A stretch of 64,000 bases of DNA, taken from assembly GCA_964019055.1 (NCBI GenBank), contig OZ025210.1, positions 11,809,158 through 11,873,157 of the forward strand, written 5' to 3'. A program made the translations under genes and the position numbers. The notes beneath the pieces were generated by a model. The model saw nothing but the letters and a program-made list of their open reading frames with translations. It had not been told where the DNA came from and did not search any database. Below are positions 22,233 to 35,600 of this stretch, piece after piece. The stretch comes from Anthopleura xanthogrammica (Eukaryota > Cnidaria > Anthozoa > Actiniaria > Actiniidae). The number at the start of each line of letters is the position of its first letter. Positions within the stretch are counted from its first letter, which is position 1.

Positions 22233-22710
22233 TATCTCTGGCCTTTCGTCGAGTATGCGCAGTAAAAATCGGAATATAGGTCTCTGGGGTCGAGAGTGAG
22301 TTAACCATGCCCTGACTTAGATGCCCTGATTATTTTTTTCTATTCTATTACAGTGTATATTTTATTTTTCATTACACTAACATAACATACACTATCCAGC
22401 TAATATTCTATTTACATTGAATTCAATACATATACTATATTCTATTCTATTTCTTCGTACATATGCGCTACGAAGAACATATTGCATTTTGCTGTCGTTT
22501 ATCCTAGAGACAAAATAATGGGCAAGGTTTTCAAGAACCAATGAAAACTGAATACAAAAACGTTCAAGACGCGAAATAAACATTGTGTATTGTGGTCTAG
22601 CTTGGGTACAAACATCTTTTGTTCGCCATGTCTTATACCATGGTTTTTGTACCAGAGCTAGAGCAGAGTACATCATGCATGTTCTTCGAATTAATGGAAC
22701 TCAAAAGAGG

Positions 22711-22910
22711 CCTATCGACACCTTCCTCATTCGATGGTATGTAAAGTCTCAAATAAAATTGGGTTTAACCATTAATTTTTGAATTTGAGTTTTAGCTTTT
22801 ACTGGCATATACTATCAACGCCTTCCTCATTCGATGGTATGTAAAGTCTAAAATAAAACTGTATTAAGCCATTTTTGAATCTTAATTTTAACTTTTACTG
22901 GCAAAGCGCA
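22711..22910. repeat. ~112-bp tandem duplication
   Basis: CCTTCCTCATTCGATGGTAT, GTAAAGTCT and GCTTTTACTGGCA recur in the same order about 112 bp apart. Confidence 0.8.
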
Positions 22911-22944
22911 TGATCAAAACCAAAAATTTTGTCAGCTTTCCCGA

Positions 22945-23130
22945 ATAGACCATTTTCGAGATGCACAAGCGCTTTCAAAAATATCGCAGGCGCAAACATG
23001 AAAAAGAGGCATTTTCGGGCAAGATCACGCGTGCTATTAGCACTGCCCGAAAATGCCTCGAGATCATGTCTGCGCCTGCGATATTTTTGAAAGCGCCCGC
23101 GCATCTCGGAAATAGTCTATTTACGAGACT
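22945..23130. mobile_element. Foldback element with ~80-bp arms
   Basis: GCGCTTTCAAAAATATCGCA (about 22970) and its complement near 23076-23095 are the core of long inverted arms that also pair GGCATTTTCGGGCA with TGCCCGAAAATGCC. The loop is short. Confidence 0.8.
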
Positions 23131-23409
23131 GACCACAGACTAATAGTTTTGAGTTCAGAACAAATGAAATCTATACATTTACTGCATTGTCTACGCCAGC
23201 CTCGCCTTGAACTTATTGTTCTGTGGGCAGTCAAGCGAATTTGGGAAAGGTCTTTGGGAAAATTTGCATGCACTTTTTCTATCTTATCCATATGGGGAGC
23301 CTACGTTAAATAAAAGCAATCGAAAACATGGAAAACATGTTGTTCACAGGCTTACTAAATTGGGATCCCTGTGGTGTCCGTGTCCCTGAAAATCATTAGT
23401 ATGGGTGTA

Positions 23410-23608
23410 TTGTTTTCCTATTTCAGCCGACCACGTGTCATTCACTAGATTATCATCTATTTGTTTAATGGTTGTGCATGAGAAGATACATGAACATGCG
23501 TGCACATGGATACGACTCAAAAAAATCTTATCCCCCCCCCCCCTTGATGGGAATGACACGTGTTCTGAAATGGGAAAACAGTACGCCCAAGCTGAGGAGG
23601 TCTATACC
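23410..23608. mobile_element. TCAGACC-family MITE, variant
   Basis: It runs TTTTCCTATTTCAGCCGACC ... GTTCTGAAATGGGAAAACAG ... AGGTCTAT with a GTTTAATGGTTGTGCATGAG interior shared by other copies. It carries a C-run at 23532-23543. Confidence 0.7.
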
Positions 23609-23690
23609 TCAAAGAAAAAACTCTAACTACACCACCTAGTGCTATCTTTTGCTTACAAAATTACCATTACCATTCAAATGAATTAAATAT

Positions 23691-26600
23691 CTAACTATAT
23701 TTTAAGAGTTTGTTGACCATTTCGTAAACTTTTCGAGTGAATTTCCTATACCCTTTCCTTGTAAGGTGTAAATAGTCGAACATATCGGTGTGGTCGATGA
23801 GCCCGTCTCCTTTGACGAACCCCGGGTCAGCGTCATAGTACTGCGCATGCGGAATAGCGGTGACCATGTCGGTTAAGGAGTGGTTGACTTGAAAGTGTTT
23901 TTCACGTAGTGGGTTGGGTTTCTCACCTCTTGGTAAGAGGCCCTGGAATTGAAAATATTTCAATTTAAAATGCGAACGCGTGTAATATTTTCGCACCATG
24001 CATGTTACATTTTCAGAACTAAAATCCAGAACAATCTGTACAACTGATATAAACCATAGAAACTTCTAGTTAGTAGAATTACATCCCCAATAGAAATAGA
24101 ATTTCACTGAGTCCATGCAAGTATTCAGAAAAATCTAGAGAAATTCTGGAAACTTGTCAACGTGTACTCTGTCACACGAAAATAGCCACGCATTTATTGG
24201 TTTGTGTTAATTGATTTGACAAAATTTTCTGCGCAAAACGCTAACTCAAATAGACTTTTCCTTTTCTATTCCTGTAATATTTTGTCGAACACTTTAAAAT
24301 TTTCAGGAATTAAGTTATAATTTTGAAATTTAACCCACTAGATTTGCATTTTCACATAAGGGCAGTGAAGTCAAAGATCATCTTGAGCTTTTTGATTGGT
24401 CTTACACAATTACTTTTCTATAATATCTATCTTTTGGGTTTTGGATACATAACAAATGTCTTTGTTGTACTGCCTGAATGCCTACAATGGACTCCCACCG
24501 TTTTCAATATTGTCTTTTTAATCACTTTGGTCTCTCCATATCCCATTGCTTTTTCCTTTTTTTTTGATCACGTCACTCATAATTGGTGACTGTTTTGTTT
24601 GGAAATGCAAATTATCCAAACATGCCGTTACTGGACTCTCTTTTCTATATTGTACATGGTTTGGCATGTAGCTATCCATGTTTACAAGCTGTGAATTTCC
24701 ACCATCCTGGAGCCCTGTTGGGATTACTAATGCCTTCTAATTGCCAATATAAAATCAACACAAAATTAATAGATATTACAGGGGTTTTTCGTATATTTAC
24801 ATTTGCACCACATGCTACTGTGTCTGACTTGAGAGCACAAATAAATAATAAATTGACTATAAACAACTCCTTTTATTGGTTATCTTGCTGTGGTAAGCCT
24901 TTATATAATGACAAACTGAAATTGGAATATCTTCAAGGTGTGGTTATGATAAATTGGAGGCTTACAGGGGGAATGGAATGCAGTATAAGAGGATGCAACA
25001 ACAATGCTGGTGTCCATAGGAAATTTGGAAGTATGTTAGGTAGATATGAATTAAAGATGAGTCCAGAATTCCTAAAAGAGAACCTTGAAGTATTGAAAGA
25101 AATAGGAGTATGCGACAAACATTACAGCAGTCTTTCTGGAAGGGGACACAATCCTCTAAAAGGAAGAAGGTCTTCAAAGTAAATTCTACAGTTGTCTGTC
25201 CAGGTGTGACTCTCCCAAATCTCATAAGTCGAGCTGAGTTAAAAGGAGAAAGGCAAGACCAGTATGTGATTGATATCAGAGGAGTGTATGAAAATAGACG
25301 CATAATACCAAAAACTGTTAGAGGTACAGAGTGCAACTTGATGGCACCTAAATCAGCTACTGGGCCTAGATGTGCAAATTGCACAGAAGTCTTCCATAAG
25401 CTCTCAAGGACAAGGGATGTTTTAAACAGGTCCTTTGATTCAGTAACTGCACATGATTCCAAAACTCCTCTAAGCATTCTCTCTTGTGAAGAATTAGTAG
25501 CAAGGGCAAAAAATCTTCATCAAAAACTAAGACAAACAAGGAAGTTTCTTATTCTTTTTCAAAAAGAGAAACTTAAGAGTGTTAAGCCTCCCACAAACTT
25601 TAATATTTCTTCGTCTCATCTCACTACTGGCTGAGAACCTGTGAAAATCCTGTGAAAAAAACCTGTGAATTTTTTAAATTTCACAGGTTTTTCATGGGTT
25701 TTCCTAAAATTCAGACCTGTGAAAAGGGACACTTTCACAGGTTCCAAAACCTGTGAAAAACCTGTGAAAATGTTTCACAGGTTTTTCACAGGTTTTCAAT
25801 ACCCAAAAAACCTGTGAAAAGGGAAAATATAATTTTCACAGGTTTTTTCGCAGGCTATAAAACCTGCGCAAAAACCCTGTGAAAATTATATTCACAGGTT
25901 TTCTATGTAAAGAAAACCTGTAAATATTTACTCTTAAAACCTGTGAAAACCCTGTGAAAAGCATACTGGCACTCTGCTGTCATTTTAAGTTTTGAAAAAA
26001 CTTGTAAATCTTACTTTGAAAAAATAACCCACAGACTTTATAAATTAGAAGCTGCAATAATACTTGTAAATACATTAAGAAAAACATTTGTTTGATTACT
26101 AATTTTTTACAAAGAGCCCTTTCATTTCTGTTTTCCCATCTCAATTACAGCTCATATGTAATGCATAATTATAATATCCATCACGTCATGGTAAAGTGTT
26201 AATGCTGTATGAAGATGTCAATAATGAGTTAATTAAAAAATATACAATGGAAAAACTCGTAAAATATAATAAAAAAATAATTAGTAATAAATGCTTCTGA
26301 TAGTGGAAGAGTAATATTTCTTTGCTCCAAAACTAGAGTAAACCATCAGTACCTAAGCTTAATTTTTATCTGCAGAGGCACTTAGACTTTCACACACAAA
26401 AAAGATGAAGATCAAGTTTTCAATATTTTTCAATGATTTTATTGTCATTCTTCTGATAAATTCCTACTGAGACCCTTTTATAAAATAACTAATTTATTCT
26501 AGGCAAAGCATCCAAAAGTATTTTATATTTCTAAACAAGGTAGATTGTAAGCTTAGGTTGAGCACACATAGTTAAACCATGAAATAAAAACAAAGTTGAT

Positions 26601-29600
26601 ATTGACAAATACTAGGTATTTAGGGAAAAAATACCTACTATTTGTCAGTCAAACTTAATGCAACTTTGATTTTATTTCATGGTTTAACTGTGTGACGTGC
26701 TCTATTGTAAGCCATACGGTAAACTTACTCATCTATTTTCACAGTACAATATATAATAAGTTCACTGACCAGTTTATAGTAAGAATAGCCAAGAGTTTTA
26801 AAGCTTGCAGCTGATAAAATAGTCATCATTATCTAATAAGATTCACTCAGGCATCCAGTTCTTTTATAAGCCACACTGTATAATTTAGTAGCTAATCAGC
26901 AGAAAGCTAGCTAGAAGAAGAATTATCTGTAGTTTTCAAGTCTTGTGTGTCTAATTTTCATTAGAAAAAACCTACTAATGGTCTATCACCAATCAAGCCC
27001 TGTGATTGGCTGAGCTACTAGGGGTCTATTAGTGATAGACCTCTAGTAGCGAAAAGCGCCGGTTTTGAAAACCAAAAAATATATATTTAAAGCAAAATCC
27101 AAAACTTTTTGCATCCTTTTATTGGACCGATTAGTAGGTTTTTACTAAAACAATTAGACCTCTCGCCCTCATGGCCTACGAGTCAATAGCCCATTCGGCC
27201 TTTGGCCTCATGGGCTATTGACTCGTAGACCATTCGGACTCGAGGACTAATTGTTAATCAGTGTTTTGAGGCTGAGGGAAAAGTGGAAGAACTATTTATT
27301 CATTTGCACATGGCAAACTTGTAAATCATCACAAAAAAATGATCCATAAAACTCAGTCAATTATATATCTTTTTTTTAATGAAATAATCCTACCTCAACC
27401 GAATCATTTTGCTTGAATGAAACTTCAGTCTTCATCTTAGCTCATTTTTTTCATCATAGACTAGCTTGACAATGCTAATAATGCATCCTAATAATGCAGT
27501 TTTTGTTGGTTTATGTCTACGTTTTTTCCTTCAGCAGATGCATGGTTTGAGTTAAAGATATTACAATCTTTTTGTTTTAAAAGTTTTGAAAGCTTTTTGA
27601 TATTCCAACAAATACTTTTAGACTATTTTCTGTCATGACAAGCCAGAGGTTCTTCGCAAAATGAGCGAAAAAAACTTTTGATTTCCCGCCTTTTTGCTTA
27701 CTAATGCCAACGGCCAATCAGTGATCGTCTTTTCGTCATGTGATCAAGTAAAAACCGCTGAATCATAAAGTGAGCCTGCATATTCAAAATGGCGGATAAG
27801 AGTTGTGTATGTTTACTAGTATTTCTTCCAAAAAAAGAATCTAAAACATTGTTTTCTACAAAAAAGTCAGCCAAAAAAGGTATCAAGAGAATTGTATAGA
27901 TATTTTTTATGTTCAATGTGTATTTGTTAAAACTAAGAGCAATTATCCAAAGGAAAATTAAACGTTTTTCATTCAAGATATTTATGACGATGTACTAGCT
28001 CTGAAGCGAAGCCTGGTCAAGATTATAATGTGATACACAAAAGATCCATTCTGAGTTCATTTTTAATCCTTAGATTTAACTTTGAGGATTTCAGGAACGG
28101 GAGGATAAATTTTAGATTTCAATTAATGTAAATTTATACTCTACTGCAGATAAGAGCCATCAGATTAAAATGTTGTTGTAATAATAAATAATTATATCAG
28201 ACCTGTGCACAGGTTTTGTAAGACAGCACCATTTGAAAAATACTATGTATTCCCAGTTAAATTAATTCAATATTAAAGATAAACATGAATTAGCATAATT
28301 TGTTAATAAGTGTTTTAGCTTGTATGTGGCTGCAAACTCGGTTTGCAAACTCAGAAATTTATTTGGATAGTAACTGTTTTACTTGAAGCAATTCATAGTC
28401 ACCTATCCCATATCTGCAGAGATTTTTAAGGGTTTTAAAAAGTTAAACTTATTTAAACTATGTTAAATCCCTGTTGCAAATCTTGGCCAGGATCCTGTAA
28501 GATCCTGCAGGATCTTGTCTAGGATAAGGATCTTATGCAGGATCCTGTCTAGGATTAGATTCCTAAGTAGGATCCTGTATGTCTGGCATCCCTGTATCCT
28601 ACCTAGGATCCTAAGAGGATTCTGCCTTGGATCCTAACAGGATCCTGTAAGATCCTATTCAGGATCTTGTCTAGAATTTGGATCCTATTCAGGATCCTGT
28701 CTAGGATTAGGTTCCTAAGTAGTATCCTATACAGGATCCTACAGGATATGAACAGGATCTTGGACAACATCCTGAATATCATCAAGGATCATGACAGTTA
28801 GGATCCTGTAGAAGATCCTGCAGGATCTTGTACTGGATAATAGATAGGATCCTGGCTAAGGATTTGTGCCAGGGACAAGAGTATCAGGTTCAAGATGGTG
28901 AAGGTCAGGGATAAAAAATTAATGTCTACTTGTTTATCCCCTTTTAACATAGGCCTAAATTTCCACACTGTAACTAATACTCCTTAAATTTTTTATACGT
29001 CCAGTACTGGCTCAGCTGATCCAGGCCACTTTACGGCATATTTGCTTTAAAATCTGATTTTAGCTGATGATCAGATTTTTATGACATTGTTCAATTTTAC
29101 CCTGCCATCCATAGGATATATCCCTGGTACAAATCCTAGCCAGGATCTTAAGTTTGATCCTGTTAAGGATTTGCTTCAAGGTCTTATACAGAATCTTTTT
29201 AAGGAACTGATACTTATTCAAAATCTTAATATAGGATCTTACTTGGGGTCCACTACCAAAGTAGAAAAATCTTATATTTAGGATCCTATATATTCCTACT
29301 TATTAAGCTATGTGCAATTGTTAGCTATCCATGACTGAAAAAAACATGAGGTCTATCTTTTAGAAAGAACTTCAATTATGTCAAGTAAAAGTTACCTGTT
29401 GATTAATTTGGCTCCACCTATTCACATGCTTTCTTTAGGCGCGCCGGTGCACAGAATTGGGTCACATACAACCCATATAACGATAATAAATACAATTTAA
29501 GTCATAATGCGGTATATTTTCGACATTTTCTACACGAATTTGCCCGGGGGGAGGGAATCCCTTATATCGTAGGGCGGGGGTGCTCGTCGTATCTTTTAGG

Positions 29601-32600
29601 GGTCAAAATCAGGGGTTTGGTATCGTTTAGGGTGTCTAAAAGCTTTTCGGGCCACCGAAGTCAAAGCTGGTATCTTGTAGGATATTTTTAAAGATAATAA
29701 GATATTAGATAAGAATAATAGCAGCAAAGACAATTTTAATTGAACTTTAATCGTATAATTATGTCCAATTACAAACGTGTAACTCAATAATTATAAATTT
29801 GTCCAATTTTAGCTGGTATCTCTTAGGGGTAAAAATATCTTGTTGTCACGCCCACCTTTGTAGGACCCAGGCGCCATCTTGGAAATCACTGTGACGTCAC
29901 GATTGGCTACAACACTGTCCCGCCGTTTTCCCTAGAGACGCCCCCTCCCTCCTGACTTCAGCGCTCTGATCACAAGACAGGATAGCTGCTTGGATGGCTG
30001 CACCGTATGCTACTGCTTCGTCTGGGTTGATGGATTTGTTCAGACTTTTACCGTTGAAGAATTCTTGCAACAAGTTCTGGATCTTGGGAATATGTGTGGA
30101 CCCTCCAACAAGCACCACCTCGTCGATGTCTTTCTTTCCAAGCTTAGCATCGCGGAGAGCTTTTTCTACTGGTTCAAGACACGAACGGAAAAGGTCTGAA
30201 CAGAGCTCTTCGAATCTTGCACGGCTGATTCTCGAGTAGAAGTCTATTCCTTCGTAGAGTGAATCAATCTCGATGTTGGCCTCGCTTCTGGACGACAGAG
30301 TTCTCTTGGCTCGTTCACATGCTGTTCTTAATCTTCGCAACACTCTTTGGTTGGACGTGATATCTTTCTTGTGTTTTCTCTGGAACTTTTTCACAAAGTG
30401 TTCAACCATTCTGTTGTCAAAGTCCTCGCCTCCGAGATGTGTGTTGCCGGCTGTGGACTTGACTTCAAACAGCGACCCTTCATCAATGGACAGAATAGAC
30501 ACATCAAAAGTGCCTCCACCAAGATCAAAAATCAGCACATTTTGTTCTCCCTTGAGTTTCTTATCCAATCCATAAGCCAAAGCAGCAGCCGTCGGTTCGT
30601 TGACGATTCTCATCACGTTCAGTCCAGCAATGACTCCTGCGTCTTTTGTGGCCTGTCGTTGTGAGTCGTTGAAGTAAGCTGGGACCGTCACAACTGCATC
30701 TGTAACTTTACTTCCAAGGTATGCCTCGGCAGTTTCTTTCATCTTGGTCAACACCATAGAGCTGATCTCTTCTGGTGTAAACACCTTGGAGTCGCCTTTG
30801 AATTCAACACGAATCTTCGGTTTGCCTTGGTTGATGGCTTCGAAAGGCCAGTGCTTCATGTCGGCTTGAACGCTATCATCGGCAAATTTCCCCAGTGAAA
30901 TTCCAAAATCAGTGTTTTATAGATTAAAATGGAAAAATTTCAGAAAACTGAACAGACAAATTCAAGACGTAATAGAGTACCGAAGTGTGACGTCACGAAA
31001 ATAATTATTTTGCTTTTGACAATTTTCGATCTTCAATTTCGATAGAGCATCAAAAAAGACGTTAACAAGCCAAATTTCATGGGAATTGGTTAAAAAGCAA
31101 CAGAGATATGGCGTTTTGAATATATAATTTCCCCATACAAATCACTGTATTTTCGGCTTGGTTCCTAACGTTAGGAACCAAGCCGAAAATACAGTGATTT
31201 GTATGGGGAAATTATATATTCAAAACGCTATATCTCCGTTGCGTTTTAACTAATTCCCATAAAATTTGGCATGTTAACATCTTTCTTGATGTTCTATCGA
31301 AATCGAAGATCGAAATTATAATACGGTCAAAAATCATTTTTATGACGTCATCACTTTGGTACTCTATAGATCATGTTTTGGAATTTCAGATTTTCAGATC
31401 AATTTTATTGGGTATCAGTGAAAAGAAAAATTACAGAATTAGGAAATTATACATAGTACTACCCAAATGAGGAAAGTGCGAACGGGACTCTAAGTCCCAT
31501 GCTAGGCATTTCCTTTTGACTAACTTAATATAAATAGAAAAAATGAAACAACTTGGAAAATTAATTCAGTTATAGTAAAAATTTGATAACTACTGAACTA
31601 AGATCTATTAATATCAATCAAACATAATCACTGGAGTTCAGACAAACAAAGTCCCTGAGATTCAGTAATTATCGAGTACGATGACAAGGACACTTACGAA
31701 CTAATGACCAAGTACATGTCAGATCAACATCAAATGTGTCCTCAAGCAAAGAAAAGTACTTATGCCTTAGAAAAGATTTAAATTGAGAGTGACTAGTTGG
31801 CGCCTCTTTACAGATGGTGTTCCAAAGGCAAACTATCCTATTAAAGTAAGATGCTTTAAATGTGGGGGTTTTACAAAGAGATGTTTCAAGAATGATACCG
31901 GGATTTTGAGTAAGACGAGTGCGTCTATGTTTGGAGAATTTGACAGGCTCTTCGCCGACGTTCCGGTTCGACGACGTCCTGTTCGACGACGAATTGATTC
32001 GTTTCGCAAACGTCCAAATATCGGTTCACAAACGGATTGTCATAACATCTAACGTCGACAGTTACAAAGTTTAAGTCGAAAAAGATTTAAAAGAGTAATA
32101 ATAATAAAAACTCAGAAACATGTAATAATATTTGAGTAATTGATATGTGTTAGATCGCGTGAGCCGATGCAGCGATGGCGGCCGGCATCGAGTAATTTTA
32201 ATTTAGCTTAATCTGAGTAAGGATCGCACATTTATTGTGAAAAATAACTTTATCAATTCTCATTTAGCGAACAAAGTAACTAAGCAAACGGTTCGTAAGC
32301 ATAATTACACGTTTGTGAAGTTACTAAACCACCAGACATCGATAGTTTGCCGACTAACGGTAAACAAACTGAAAACAATACGTGCAACCAACCCTGAAGG
32401 ATCAAACAGTCTTCAAGTCTTCAGTCTTCAACGATCGTGGACAATCACAAGAAAAAATCATCGAAGAAAAGAATTGAAGAACATAGATATTGTCAATGTT
32501 ACTTAGTTTTAATCTAAAATGGTTTCAAATACGATGCACTAACACCATTGAAGTGATCCATATGATCATGAAGACCAAATAAAAAATAGACAGTAAGTTA

Positions 32601-35600
32601 CGAATCTGTTATCCTATACTAACAACTAACAATAAGATTTATCTATTAAACTTGGTCATTATTTTGAGCCAATCAAGTATCATTAAAGACATCTAAAATT
32701 ACCCAATCAAACACATGTTATTGAAATCGTGATCCTTACTTGCGGTATAAGAGGACGACCAAATAACCATTTCATCTTATCCCGATTCCTTATATAATTA
32801 TCACAAGCATTCTCGTAAATTCCAATCTATCTAGTCATGGCGCATCTATGTTTAAGTTGTAACTTAGAAGTTACCAATCGGTAACAAGCCCTACTGTGTG
32901 ATGGGTGTAGTCGCTGGTGTCACAGGACTTGTGGCACTGGTATCTCTCAAACTGAATACAGAGAAGCAGTGAGGGATGAGAGGGATATTGAGTGGAAATG
33001 CAAAACCTGCAAAATGGATTTAACATGTCATCACAGTATATACCCGGTAAGTAATGATCTATTAAACTTTAACTAAATCTATTAATTATGATGTTATAAA
33101 TTATACGAGTATAGTATCTCACACTTTTTAATGTTTTCGTTACAGAAATGCAAGACAAACTGGTACCGTAATGACACAATGGTCACTATGACTGTCACTG
33201 GAAACCGGTCACTGACCACTTTTCACACTTATATGACCACTGAAAAAGATATCCCTCAAATTCAGTTTATAGTAAAGTTCTAAAAGTGAAATTCATATCG
33301 TTGGAAAGCTTAGGATCTAGTAAAAACAAATATGATATATGTTTTGCTGCGAGTTCACTCAGTAAGAAAGTTTTTTAGTCTTGGATGACAAGTATTGAAA
33401 AGACGCCGTGGGATAGCTGTAAACTTTTCACAATTATATGACCAAGAATTTTCGGTCTCAGCAGTTCGTCTCAGCTCGCTACTACGCAATCGTAATGACA
33501 CAATGGTCACTATGACTGTCACTGGAAACCGGTCACTGACCACTTATCAGTAAACTTTTCACACTTATATGACCACTGAAAAAGATATCCCTCAAATTCA
33601 GTTTATAGTAAAGTTCTAAAAGTGAAATTCATATCGTTGGAAAGCTTAGGATCTAGTAAAAACAAATATGATATATGTTTTGCTGCGAGTTCACTCACAC
33701 TTTAATTATGTTACTTACAATACTTTGTTTTTCTCATTTTATCTGTACAATACAGCCAGGATGATAGGCACCACAGATATATCCGCAAGCTATTAGCCTT
33801 GCCTTTCTTGCCCTCTCACGAGATTGCTCATCAGTTCGAAGACCTAGAAGCAAACGCCACAACCACTCCACTACAGCAGCTAGTAAGCTACATCGAAACT
33901 GGGGTTTTGAAGTTTTGACATTTCCTGTCATCGTCGAATTTCTCGAGTTACTTCAAAAACTGGTTTTACAATCACAACATGGCGTCTTTCTGTGTAAGCC
34001 AATAGCAATGCGTGTTATATAAGAAATTCATGGTCAAACCTGGTAATGAGTATGCAAACCAATCAGCACCGAGGTTCAAATTTTGTACTTGGAGTCTAGC
34101 ATGGAAGTGAGATTCCCAACGGATTCCACCAGAGGCGCATCTCTCTCGCCTTCGGCTCGTCTCGCGCCACGGCTCGCCTTCGGCTCGCCATATAAAAGCG
34201 CCTCTGGAACCAGGGTATGCCTTACACAGACGTGCTTGTGGACGTTCAAATTTGCCATTATACATGCTGGTAGAACTGCTACACAAGGAAGCACAATTGG
34301 CCTCATTGACCATAAAACTTGTTTCTGATCACAAGCTAACAAGGGTGCAACGCAAAAAATATAGGGTTTTACAGGGGAAGATTTTTTCAGAGTGGGATAA
34401 ATATCAGTCGAGGGAAAGGACAGGGAGGCAATTACTCAGGGCAATTTCTAAAATTAATGGGCCAGTACGTTGTTTGTAAATAGTAAATAGTTTTAGGTTT
34501 TTGTGAGTAATTACATTTTCTATTTCTTAGTGTACATATGAATTTCAGTAAAACAGTTTTACAGGGGAAGATATTTAGAGAGAAAGGACTGAGGGAGGCA
34601 ATTACATAGGGAAATTTCTAAAATTCTAAAATTATAGTGTGCACTTCTTATTGTATTGTATGTAAATAATATTCATCATTTAATAAAACTTTTTGAGTTC
34701 TGACTTTAAATGTTATTATTGTCTAAGTGTTTATTCCTATTTGAAGGATTGGGAGTTTTCACACAGTACGTTTTCAAAGAAAAGTCGCTTCTTGATTCGC
34801 TGTTTAGCTGTCAGTACTGTCATTCAATAGTTGTAAACATGCATTAAAATGGCTTTTTACTCGAGATGTAAAATTATTTTCTAGTATTTTGTAGTTCAAA
34901 TCATACATAAAATACTAATTTGAAAAGGTTTTACAGCAACGTTAACACTTTCTATGCTGTTCTCGACTTAGCTTTCTTGGAGAAGGGTCGGTTATAGCAA
35001 AGGCAATGAAGATGAATGAATGCCTTCGCTTCGCATTTTTTATAAAATTTTGTTGAGTGAACTATTAAAAAATATTTTAAGCACAGTCTCTCTCGACTTT
35101 TTACCACAGGCTGACCATCAAAACAAAAATTACACAAGAAAAACAACATGGTCGACAAGTTTGACAAGCTCGTGTTCCCTAGAAATTTCTCGTTTATTCT
35201 AAAAGTATATATCAAGAAGAGACTTTGAAGGTTCTAGATAATAGTTAAGGTATTTAGTAATCATCTATTTATAATGACTTTGATAATGAAGTAAATTTTC
35301 CTTACCAAAACAAGAATTTTTGCAGAGGGAAGCTTTTCATGTATCGTCCATACAATGGCGTCTATGCCTTCAACTATCTGGTCTGCTGTGCTGTGATAGT
35401 TATTTGTACCGACCAAAAGAACAACTACCTAGAGGTTAGTAAATCAACGTTATCTGAATGTGCTCAAATCTGTTCATTGTCATTTAGAATGTCATTTTTA
35501 AATGTCTGTTTTTGAATTGAAATTTTACGAATGTTTACAATGTAAGCTTATAACGGATATCGATAAGTGCAACCTGCGAAGCTTGATGTCTCCACGAATG

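Noticed and set aside
24323..24589. Hydrophobic ORF upstream of the Ubl-like segment
   Set aside because: It has a non-ATG start, is in a different frame and shows no recognisable motif.
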